The translations under genes were made by a program, and so were the position numbers. This document shows positions 1 through 5,135 of a stretch of DNA of 5,135 bases, piece after piece. The DNA lies in assembly GCA_020427625.1 (NCBI GenBank), contig JAGQOI010000408.1:1-5135 (forward strand), read 5' to 3'. Numbering within the stretch: the stretch's first letter is position 1; every line of letters begins with the position of its first letter. Source of the DNA: Phycisphaerales bacterium. Its GTDB lineage: Bacteria; Planctomycetota; Phycisphaerae; Phycisphaerales; SM1A02. Below the pieces are notes generated by a model. It was given only the letters and a program-made list of their open reading frames with translations, had not been told where the DNA came from and searched no databases.

Positions 1-243
1 CCGCCGAACTACGATTCGATGATCGGCAAGCTGATCGTGCACGCCCCCACGCGGGCCGAGGCGATCGCCCGCATGAAGGGCGCGCTGCGCGAGTACCGCA
101 TCGGTCCCATCAGGACCACGATCCCGCTCTACATCCGTCTCATGAACGCCCGTCAGTTCGCCGAGGCCGAACTCGACATCCACTACATCGAACGCATGCT
201 CCAGGAAGAAGCGACCGACGCCGTCCGCGCCTCCGGTCGCTGA
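1..243 (+). CDS. accC: Biotin carboxylase subunit of acetyl-CoA carboxylase, C-terminal fragment (5' end outside window)
   Basis: The frame is open from base 1 and ends at a TGA at 241-243, giving the last 80 residues; the true start lies off the left edge. Visible hallmarks of the AccC C-terminus are PPNYDSMIGKLIVHAPTR at the start, the RAEAIARMKGALREYRIGPI stretch (family: repeated 'EAIARM..AL.E..I.GI.T'), TTIPLYIRLMNARQFAEA, and the closing DIHYIERML, matching the NIHYLEKKL-type ending of the E. coli enzyme. The complete protein would carry out ATP-dependent carboxylation of the biotin on the carrier protein AccB, the first half-reaction of malonyl-CoA synthesis for fatty acids, in the cytosol. 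The ATP-grasp catalytic domain is not in the window. The final residues (ATDAVRASGR) are a short unconserved tail. A pyruvate or propionyl-CoA carboxylase biotin carboxylase domain is possible, but the protein stops here with no carrier or transferase domain following, which fits a stand-alone AccC. Confidence 0.93.
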   Translation, partial: PPNYDSMIGKLIVHAPTRAEAIARMKGALREYRIGPIRTTIPLYIRLMNARQFAEAELDIHYIERMLQEEATDAVRASGR

Positions 244-289
244 ACCCCTCGCCGCGCCATGACGCGATCATCCCCACGGGCGAGACGCG

Positions 290-319
290 ACGCGTCCGGA
301 GCACGGGCTCCGGACGCGT
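290..319. terminator. Perfect 13-bp hairpin between convergent genes, probable bidirectional terminator
   Basis: Arm 290-302 (ACGCGTCCGGAGC) is the exact reverse complement of arm 307-319, around a four-base ACGG loop. It lies 46 bp past the accC stop and about 60 bp past the cvpA-like stop on the other strand, so it can serve both transcripts. Neither side is followed by a T-run, so it is not a textbook Rho-independent terminator. Transcription stopping or mRNA 3'-end protection is inferred from the position and the strength of the stem. Confidence 0.6.
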
Positions 320-330
320 GATGGATCATG

Positions 331-366
331 GAGTGTCGGTCACTCGGCCGCCCTCCGGCGCGGCCG
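331..366. repeat. Two adjacent hairpins just past the cvpA-like stop codon
   Basis: Two stem-loops abut each other. GAGTG (331-335) pairs with CACTC (341-345) around TCGGT. CGGCCGC (345-351) pairs with GCGGCCG (360-366) around an eight-base loop. The second begins about 15 bases beyond the reverse-strand stop codon, the normal position for a transcription or mRNA-processing signal of that gene. No T-tract follows either. With the 290-319 hairpin they make a row of three stem-loops filling most of the 138-bp convergent gap. No gene is seen in this gap. Confidence 0.45.
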
Positions 367-381
367 TCGTGCGGGCGTCGA

Positions 382-2034
382 TCATCCCTTGGGCTTGACG
401 AGCAGGTTCGCGTTGGCGACCCATTCGGAGCCGACCCGGAAGCCGACGATCGTCGCGCCCTCGGTGACGTGGAACATGAGCGTGAGCGTGTTCACGCCGC
501 TCGACGGCTGCGCGGGCAGTTCGTCGAGCGAGCGGATGCGGTCGCTCGAGTTGATGTAGACCCGCACCTCGCGTCCGCTGCCGCCGATCATCTCGTGGAA
601 GCCGATCGGCGAGTAGGTGTTGCCTTCGCTGTCGACGAGCATCGGCCGCGCGTCGTCGCCGAGCGACTGGCGGAAGGCCGGATCGTTCACGTCGGCGGTC
701 GCGTTGCGGCTCACGTTGAGCTGGACGAGCCGGGTGCCGGTCGGTTCGTAGACGCCGGTGATGCGCAGCGGGCGGGACGGACGATCGCCGGGCATGAAGA
801 CGGCGTCGCCGTCGCCGAGGAAGTAGCGGTCGCCCTTCTTGATCGCTTCGATCGTGCCGGGGATCGTGTTCTTGCCCGTCACCATGCCGCGGATGTCGTT
901 GCCGAAGAAGATGTCGTCATCGGAGAGCATCGGCTTGGACGGGTCGGCGGCGACGATGTCGCGCGGCGGCGCGGAGCCGGCCCGCAGAGTCCGACGGATG
1001 CCCGCGAGGGCCGACGCGGTGCCGTCCTCGACGTTGTCGAGCCGGAAGCGCGTGCCCCGGACCTGGATGAAGCGGGGCATGGAGTCCGCCGGCATCTGGT
1101 CGCGCCCGGCGCCCACGGGGAACTCGATGAACGCCCGCGTCCGCTCGGTGCCGGGCACGCTCGTGATGTAGTGGGTGAGGTCGTCGAACTTGAAGGTGAG
1201 GATGCCCCGATCCTTCGTGTTCTGCGACCACTGGTCGGGATGAACCACCGGCGGGTTGCCGTTGCGCGAGCGGGGGGTTCCGATGAGACGGATCTGCGCG
1301 GACGAGAGCGTGAGCTGCTCGCCGTAGTCGAACGCCTTCGCGTCGAACTCCACGAGGATGCCGATCCGCGCATCGGTGCGGACCACCGAGAGGACCTGCA
1401 TCGCGTCCGGAAGCAGCGACTGCTTGCCCTTGCCCTCCTGGTAACTGTCGCGGATGAGCGACGAGGACTGGGTGTACAGCTCCGGGTAGTAGACCCGCAG
1501 CGGCGTGCCGGTGAAATCCGGGTACATCGACCCGACGCTCAGCAGGTCGTAGAACTTCTCGGTCCACAGATGGGTCGGAAGCCACAGGTTCGCGTTCAGC
1601 TCGACGCCGCCGCCGTTCACCCGCGCCTTGCCGGTGTAGCCCATGAGCGCCGTCGTGCTCGGCATGAAGCCGGAGCCGATGAGGAACAGGCCGGTCGTGA
1701 GGATGCCCGCGGCCGCGCCGCTCGCGCCGCCGAACGCCATGTTCGCCCAGTTCGGCAGTTCGACGTTCGCCCGGACGGTCTGGTCGGAGATGACGCGGAA
1801 CACGAGCAGCGAGACGCTGAACAGGCCGAGGAAGCTGAATCCCGGGGCGTAGTCGTCGAACCAGGTGCCCCGCATGAGCAGCATGTTGAGCGGCTCCCAG
1901 AACGCGAGGGTGATCGTCCCGGCGGCGATGACGCAGATGAGATGGAGCATCGCGCTGAAGAAGCCCTGGTTCGCCCACCAGTAGGCGATCAGAAGGGTGA
2001 TCGCGATAATGAGGAAGTTCAGGATGATCAGCAT
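382..2034 (-). CDS. CvpA-family integral membrane protein with long soluble C-terminal region
   Basis: This 550-residue protein starts at an ATG (2032-2034) and stops at a TGA (382-384). The N-terminal 125 residues look like the CvpA/colicin V production family. There are four hydrophobic segments at about 2-18, 26-46, 64-83 and 98-122, with the short helix-breaking WANQGFFSAM loop after the first and a Gly/Ala-rich fourth segment (FGGASGAAAGILTTGLFLIG). CvpA proteins usually end soon after this; here about 425 further residues follow. They are soluble and beta-rich in appearance. The last part (about 435-548, with LVDSEGNTYSP and LMFHVTEGATIVGFRVG) resembles immunoglobulin-like sandwich domains of the DUF4352 type, which is a weak call. 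A possible related domain lies at about 215-335. CvpA proteins are inner-membrane proteins linked to colicin V export and envelope homeostasis; their molecular role is poorly defined. The ribosome-binding site is weak (GGAA eight bases before the ATG). The gene is third in the cluster, 93 bp after the GspE-like gene. Family call is fairly secure; function of the C-terminal part is unknown. Confidence 0.8.
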   Translation of the reverse strand: MLIILNFLIIAITLLIAYWWANQGFFSAMLHLICVIAAGTITLAFWEPLNMLLMRGTWFDDYAPGFSFLGLFSVSLLVFRVISDQTVRANVELPNWANMAFGGASGAAAGILTTGLFLIGSGFMPSTTALMGYTGKARVNGGGVELNANLWLPTHLWTEKFYDLLSVGSMYPDFTGTPLRVYYPELYTQSSSLIRDSYQEGKGKQSLLPDAMQVLSVVRTDARIGILVEFDAKAFDYGEQLTLSSAQIRLIGTPRSRNGNPPVVHPDQWSQNTKDRGILTFKFDDLTHYITSVPGTERTRAFIEFPVGAGRDQMPADSMPRFIQVRGTRFRLDNVEDGTASALAGIRRTLRAGSAPPRDIVAADPSKPMLSDDDIFFGNDIRGMVTGKNTIPGTIEAIKKGDRYFLGDGDAVFMPGDRPSRPLRITGVYEPTGTRLVQLNVSRNATADVNDPAFRQSLGDDARPMLVDSEGNTYSPIGFHEMIGGSGREVRVYINSSDRIRSLDELPAQPSSGVNTLTLMFHVTEGATIVGFRVGSEWVANANLLVKPKG

Positions 2035-2068
2035 GGCGGGAGTTCCGTGTCGTGCGGGGTCGGAATCA

Positions 2069-2110
2069 GGCTCGGAGCCGGGAGGCCCGGAGCGTCCGGG
2101 CGGCGCCCGG
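2069..2110. repeat. Cluster of small GC-rich hairpins in the 93-bp gap between the GspE-like and cvpA-like genes
   Basis: Three inverted repeats lie in 42 bases. GGCT...AGCC is at 2069-2079. CCGGG (2078-2082) pairs with CCCGG (2086-2090) around AGG. CCGGGC (2096-2101) pairs with GCCCGG (2105-2110) around GGC. The first two share bases and cannot form together fully. On the reverse-strand transcript they would sit just after the GspE-like stop and 35-75 bases before the cvpA-like start. They could be a processing site, attenuator or partial terminator. No T-run is present, so read-through into the cvpA-like gene is likely. No gene is seen in the gap. Confidence 0.4.
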
Positions 2111-2127
2111 TGGGAGCGAGCGATCGG

Positions 2128-3819
2128 TCAGCTCGTCGCCGACGCGTTCGGCTGTGGCGCGGGCGCCTTCTTGGCGCCGGACGACTTTCCGCCGCCGAGC
2201 ACGCGCAGCACTTCCTCGATCGAGGTCTCGCCGCTGAGGACCTTGCTCATGGCGGCTTCCTGGAGGTAGATCATCTTGTGTCGCCGGGCGTGGGCCATCG
2301 CGCCCTTGAGGTCGCCGGCGGCGAGGAGTTTGCGGGCGTCCGCATCGACGACCATGACCTCCATCGCGCCGGTCAGGCCGAGGTAGCCCGTGCCGCCGCA
2401 GATCGGGCAGGGCTCGATCTTGTTCTTCACCTGGATCTTGCCGGACGGGCGATGAAGCTGCGAGACCTTGCCCGGCGCGAGCCCGAGCTTCTGGAGCTGC
2501 TCCGGCGACGGCGTGTAGGCCTGGCGGCACTGCGGGCACAGGGTGCGGAGCAGTCGCTGGCAGGTCACGAGGCGCAGGGCCCGCGTCGCCTGCTTCACGT
2601 CGCCGACCCGCTGCACCCATTCGCGGATGGCGTCGCCGACGGTCCCGGCATGGAAGGGCACGTAGATGAGCGGTCCCTGCGTGCCCGGCTCCGCCGCGAC
2701 CTTCGCCGTCTCGGCATCCACGTCGTCGGCGACCATGACGATGTCCGGATCGCGCCGGAGGATCGACTGGAGGTTCGTCGCGAAGTCGACGTCCGGGTTG
2801 TTCGGGTCGAACGTCACCTGGTCGACGCCGTCGAGGCGTCCTTCGATCTCGCGCTCGAGCGTCTTGATGTTGCACGTGTACGGATCGTGCCGGTTCAGCA
2901 TCGAGTACGACGTCGTCGCCAGACCCTGGCCGGGCGGGGCGGAGAGGATCACGATGCCGTGACGCTCGTGTTCCGGCTCGACGATGCGGATCGACTCGAG
3001 CTGAGCCGCGAGCAGGCCGAGTCCGTCGATGGGCTTGAGCAGGCGCTGCTGGCGGTCGAAGTCGATGCGGACCGACATCCCGGCCGACGAGCCGTACGTC
3101 ATGAGATCCACGTCCGACGAGCCGTTCGGCGTCGAGACCCGGAACGAGCCGAGCTGGCGCTTGCGACGATCGGTCACGTCGACGCCGGCGAGGCCCTTGA
3201 TGAAGTCGACCGCCTTGACGCCGTCCTCGGGCGACATGGCGTCGCGCCGGAAGCGGATGCCGTCGACGGTGTGCGCGGCCTGGCAGGCCTTGGACGTCAC
3301 CGTGATCTCCAGCTTCGACGCCCGCGCCTCGACCGCGGACCCGACGAGTTCCTCGGCGAGCAGGTAGGTCAGCAGCGCCGGGTCCTCCTTGTCCGGAACC
3401 GGCACGTCGACGCCGTTCGACACGAAGTGGACCGTGACGGCGCGGGCGGCCCTCGCCTGGCGGCGCGTCTCCATCCGGGCGGCGAACGCCTGCTTCGCGA
3501 ACAGGCTCATCTTCTCGCTCTCGGGGACGGCCTGGTTGCGCACCGTGATGTATGCGTAGAGGTCGCCGAACAGGATGGCGACGCCGACCGGCCAGCCGAT
3601 CCAGAAGATCGGCACGAGCAGCATCGCGAGCAGGGCCGCGAAGCCGGCGGCGAGGTGGATGCCGTTCCATCCGCGACGGTTCAGGTGGTAGTAGCCCGCG
3701 TCCTTGTCGAGAATCGTCGAGACGACCCACGCCCACGGGAGGAAGGCGAGCAGCATCAGGAAGGGGTTCAGCGGGCTGGTCAGCTGGGTCGCTTGGGCCA
3801 GCAGCGGAATGATCGTCAT
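2128..3819 (-). CDS. Membrane-anchored GspE/PilB-family protein with degenerate ATPase motifs (probable pseudo-ATPase)
   Basis: This 563-residue protein starts at an ATG (3817-3819) and stops at a TGA (2128-2130). Residues 19-37, about 54-73 and about 74-92 are hydrophobic segments, so the protein is probably membrane-tethered, whereas GspE/PilB ATPases are normally cytosolic. Residues about 146-255 match the N2 domain (LLTYLLAEELV, DGIRFR, FIKGLAGVDVTDRRKRQLGS). The C-terminal ATPase fold follows, but its motifs are altered. The Walker A position is APPGQGLAT (294-302), with Leu300 in place of the ATP-binding Lys and Ala301 in place of Ser/Thr. The Asp box is TLEREIE (320-326). Walker B reads DPDIVMVADDVD (357-368), with Asp for the usual Glu and the RD arginine lost. 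The first His-box His is Pro383, though His390 remains. The family's zinc-type cysteines are kept (C428, C431, C471, C474), as is the C-terminal SIEEVLRV. A low-complexity Lys/Ala/Pro tail ends the protein. The frame is intact, so this is a maintained gene, not a decayed one. It likely assembles with or regulates a hexameric motor; the adjacent pilT is the obvious partner. Residual nucleotide binding is not excluded. Confidence 0.88.
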   Translation of the reverse strand: MTIIPLLAQATQLTSPLNPFLMLLAFLPWAWVVSTILDKDAGYYHLNRRGWNGIHLAAGFAALLAMLLVPIFWIGWPVGVAILFGDLYAYITVRNQAVPESEKMSLFAKQAFAARMETRRQARAARAVTVHFVSNGVDVPVPDKEDPALLTYLLAEELVGSAVEARASKLEITVTSKACQAAHTVDGIRFRRDAMSPEDGVKAVDFIKGLAGVDVTDRRKRQLGSFRVSTPNGSSDVDLMTYGSSAGMSVRIDFDRQQRLLKPIDGLGLLAAQLESIRIVEPEHERHGIVILSAPPGQGLATTSYSMLNRHDPYTCNIKTLEREIEGRLDGVDQVTFDPNNPDVDFATNLQSILRRDPDIVMVADDVDAETAKVAAEPGTQGPLIYVPFHAGTVGDAIREWVQRVGDVKQATRALRLVTCQRLLRTLCPQCRQAYTPSPEQLQKLGLAPGKVSQLHRPSGKIQVKNKIEPCPICGGTGYLGLTGAMEVMVVDADARKLLAAGDLKGAMAHARRHKMIYLQEAAMSKVLSGETSIEEVLRVLGGGKSSGAKKAPAPQPNASATS

Positions 3820-3835
3820 GAGATCGCCGATCGGC

Positions 3836-4978
3836 TCAGGAGATGCCCTTGAGGCGCATCTTCAGTTCTTCGGGTTTCGGCGTCGCCTGCAGGGCGACCT
3901 TGTGGTGAATGTATTCCGCCTCCACGAGTTCCACAAGCGAACTGGTGAAGTCGATCATGCCTTCCGGGCGGCTCTGCCGGATGATGTCCAGCAGCTCGCC
4001 TTCGCGTCCCTCGAGGATGTACTTCTGGACGCCCGGCGTGTTGATGAGGATCTCGATCGCGGGAATGCGCCCGATGTTCTCGTGCAGGGTCGGCAGCAGC
4101 TTCTGGTAGACGATCGTCCGCAGGTTGTAGGCGAGAAGCTTGCGGATCTGCTCGCGCTCCGACTCCGGGAACAGGTCGTAGATGCGGCCGAACGTCTGCC
4201 AGGCCGAGGAGGCGTGAATCGTGCCGAACACGAGGTGACCCGTCTCGGCCGCGCGAATGGCGGCCTCGAACGTCTCGTGGTCGCGCATCTCGCCGACCAG
4301 CACGACGTCCGGGTTCTCGCGCACGAGGGCCCGCAGCGCCTCGTTGAAGTTGATGCAGTCGATGCCCACCTCGCGCTGGTTGATCGTCGCCTTCGAGTCC
4401 TTGAAGATGTACTCGATCGGATCCTCGATCGTCACGATGTGGACCCGCTTGCGCTCGTTGATGAACTGGAGCATCGACGCGATGCTCGTCGACTTGCCCG
4501 AGCCCGTCACGCCCGCGAACAGGATCAGGCCCTGCGCGCTCATCGCGATGTCGCCGAGGATCTCCGGGAGATACAGCGATTCGAACGACTTGATGTTCGA
4601 CGTGATGAGGCGGGCCGCGATCGCCGGCTTGCCCCGCGTCATGAACAGGTTCACGCGAAACCGGTGGTCGTCGTCGTAGTCGTACGCGAAGTCGATCTGC
4701 CCGTGACGGTGAAAGTGACGGTACTGACCCTCGTCCAGCACGTCCTTGGCGATCTGGAACATGAGGTCCTCGGTGCACGAGTCCGTCTGGAGACTCTTCA
4801 GCGAGCCCCGCACCCGCACCTTCGGCGGCGAGGCCGTCTTCACGATGAGGTCCGAGGCCTCGAACTTGATGGTCGCGGCAAGAAAGGTCTCGAACATCCG
4901 TCGGCCTTCGCCGGCGACGGTGCCCTTGTCGTGATGCACGGGATCCGCGACGAGACCCTGTTCGGTGATGTTGGACAC
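3836..4978 (-). CDS. pilT: PilT/PilU-family type IV pilus retraction ATPase
   Basis: This 380-residue protein starts at a GTG (4976-4978) and stops at a TGA (3836-3838). PilT-family proteins form cytoplasmic hexamers at the base of a type IV pilus and use ATP hydrolysis to drive pilin disassembly. The N-terminal PAS-like domain is seen at about 28-135 (FEASDLIVKTASPPKVRVRG, then RFRVN at 106-110). All core motifs are present: Walker A GVTGSGKST (156-164), Asp box TIEDPIEY (183-190), Walker B NPDVVLVGEMRD (222-233), and His box TGHLVFGTIHA (246-256). The YQKLLP and AIEILINTPGVQKYILEG segments follow the PilT pattern. The PilT-specific C-terminal 'AIRNLIRE' motif is not matched exactly, so PilU or another paralogue is possible. 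An internal ATG at 4895-4897 (residue 28) aligns with the usual PilT N-terminus and has GAAGG seven bases upstream; starting there gives 353 residues, close to the usual length of about 345. It is first in the reverse-strand cluster, 16 bp before the GspE-like gene. Confidence 0.92.
   Translation of the reverse strand: MSNITEQGLVADPVHHDKGTVAGEGRRMFETFLAATIKFEASDLIVKTASPPKVRVRGSLKSLQTDSCTEDLMFQIAKDVLDEGQYRHFHRHGQIDFAYDYDDDHRFRVNLFMTRGKPAIAARLITSNIKSFESLYLPEILGDIAMSAQGLILFAGVTGSGKSTSIASMLQFINERKRVHIVTIEDPIEYIFKDSKATINQREVGIDCINFNEALRALVRENPDVVLVGEMRDHETFEAAIRAAETGHLVFGTIHASSAWQTFGRIYDLFPESEREQIRKLLAYNLRTIVYQKLLPTLHENIGRIPAIEILINTPGVQKYILEGREGELLDIIRQSRPEGMIDFTSSLVELVEAEYIHHKVALQATPKPEELKMRLKGIS
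4905..4909 (-). promoter_or_regulatory. Candidate ribosome-binding site for the internal ATG of pilT
   Basis: On the reverse strand GAAGG lies seven bases before the ATG at 4895-4897. That ATG begins MFETFLAATIKFEASDL, which lines up residue for residue with known PilT N-termini. Together these favour the shorter 353-residue start, although the longer GTG start also has a plausible site. Confidence 0.4.
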
Positions 4979-4987
4979 GCGACGGTA

Positions 4988-4991
4988 CTCC
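4988..4991 (-). promoter_or_regulatory. Candidate ribosome-binding site for the GTG start of pilT
   Basis: On the reverse strand GGAG lies nine bases before the GTG at 4976-4978. It supports the longer 380-residue form. The 27 extra residues (rich in Gly, His and acidic residues) have no match to the PilT family pattern that I can recognise. Third-position GC there is about 78%, lower than in the following codons, which weakens the case. Confidence 0.4.
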
Positions 4992-5022
4992 AGCGTGAGG
5001 ACGTGAGAAGAACGCGAACCGC

Positions 5023-5035
5023 TCAGACGGTCTGA
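5023..5035. promoter_or_regulatory. Short perfect dyad TCAGAC-G-GTCTGA upstream of pilT, possible operator
   Basis: Six-base arms 5023-5028 and 5030-5035 are exact inverted copies around a single G. A one-base spacer is too tight for an RNA hairpin loop and suits a dimeric protein-binding site better. It lies 45-57 bp upstream of the GTG start on the reverse strand. No matching -35/-10 pair is recognised nearby, so regulation is inferred from symmetry and position only. Confidence 0.25.
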
Positions 5036-5050
5036 CGCGCAGATGCCGCC

Positions 5051-5091
5051 CGGGTTGCGTCGACTCCTGCATTCGCAGTCGATGCAACTCG
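5051..5091. repeat. 41-base inverted repeat upstream of pilT
   Basis: Arm 5051-5065 (CGGGTTGCGTCGACT) and arm 5077-5091 (AGTCGATGCAACTCG) are complementary at 13 of 15 positions around an 11-base spacer. Both mismatches become G-U pairs in a forward-strand RNA but A-C mismatches in a reverse-strand RNA. A smaller hairpin, CTGC-ATTC-GCAG (5067-5078), competes with the large one. It could be the terminator of a gene beyond the right edge, a leader structure of the pilT cluster, or a binding site. The rest of 4979-5135 holds no gene I can support. Confidence 0.45.
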
Positions 5092-5135
5092 GTTGCCCGG
5101 ACTCCGCGCCGTCCGACCGTGACCGCCCCGCGACC

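Noticed and set aside
244..289. CTCGCC (248-253) and GGCGAG (279-284) as another terminator stem after accC
   Set aside because: Only six pairs over a 25-base loop, expected by chance in GC-rich sequence; the 13-bp hairpin next to it is a much better candidate.
2172..2205. Gly-Gly-Gly-Lys-Ser-Ser near the C-terminus of the GspE-like protein as a relocated Walker A
   Set aside because: The required glycine four residues before GK is missing (Arg is there) and the stretch belongs to a low-complexity tail outside the ATPase fold.
2066..3736. A 556-codon reverse-strand open frame overlapping the GspE-like gene
   Set aside because: It is out of frame with the clear GspE-family reading and is Arg/Pro/Gly-rich with no motifs. 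It would also run into the cvpA-like leader.
328..3852. A 1174-codon forward open frame covering the cvpA-like and GspE-like genes
   Set aside because: It is codon-aligned with both reverse-strand genes, which happen to be in the same register, and stays open only because they lack TTA, CTA and TCA codons. Its product is Arg/Asp/Glu/Val-rich with no recognisable domain, while the reverse frames give clear protein families.
3704..5035. A 443-codon forward open frame over pilT
   Set aside because: It is the codon-aligned antisense of pilT, with shadow-like composition and no domain. The reverse frame has every PilT motif.
3816..5087. A second reverse-strand open frame of 423 codons overlapping pilT
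   Set aside because: It is out of frame with pilT, Arg/Pro/His-rich, and shows no family similarity. It is a GC-driven shadow.
5060..5135. A sigma-70 promoter for the pilT cluster
   Set aside because: On the reverse strand TTGCAT is the only -35-like hexamer seen and no credible -10 follows at the right spacing. I do not call a promoter.
1..5135. Mobile element, CRISPR array, tRNA or rRNA
   Set aside because: No transposase or integrase, no regularly spaced repeats, and no tRNA- or rRNA-like sequence was seen on either strand.

Overview
This is a high-GC bacterial window. It holds the 3' end of one forward gene and a compact three-gene cluster on the reverse strand that converges on it. The fragment at the left edge (1-243, + strand) is the C-terminus of the biotin carboxylase subunit of acetyl-CoA carboxylase (AccC). 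A 138-bp gap with three consecutive hairpins separates its stop codon from the stop codon of the reverse-strand cluster.

Read in the direction of transcription (right to left), the cluster has three genes. The first is a PilT/PilU-family ATPase with all its catalytic motifs (3836-4978). The second, after 16 bp, is a GspE/PilB-family protein (2128-3819) that has gained an N-terminal membrane region and lost the Walker A lysine, the Walker B glutamate and the first His-box histidine. The third, after 93 bp with GC-rich hairpins, is a CvpA-family membrane protein (382-2034) with an unusually long soluble C-terminal part of about 425 residues. The 157 bp upstream of pilT (4979-5135) contain no recognisable gene but do contain two dyad-symmetric elements, and probably include the leader or promoter of the cluster.

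The most interesting object is the second gene. It is an intact, co-directional, apparently membrane-tethered GspE/PilB homologue that looks like a pseudo-ATPase, sitting next to a catalytically complete PilT. A simple reading is that it acts as an adaptor, scaffold or regulatory subunit and PilT supplies ATP hydrolysis, with the CvpA-like protein as a further membrane partner. That reading is inference. No pilin, PilC/GspF platform, secretin or PilM-type gene is in the window, so the machine these proteins serve cannot be named from here.

The organism is likely a Gram-negative with strong GC-biased codon use: none of the three reverse-strand genes contains a single TTA, CTA or TCA codon. A planctomycete (Phycisphaerae-like) is my best guess from gene style, but the sequence does not prove it. 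The same codon bias creates very long open antisense frames (up to 1174 codons), which I treat as shadows.
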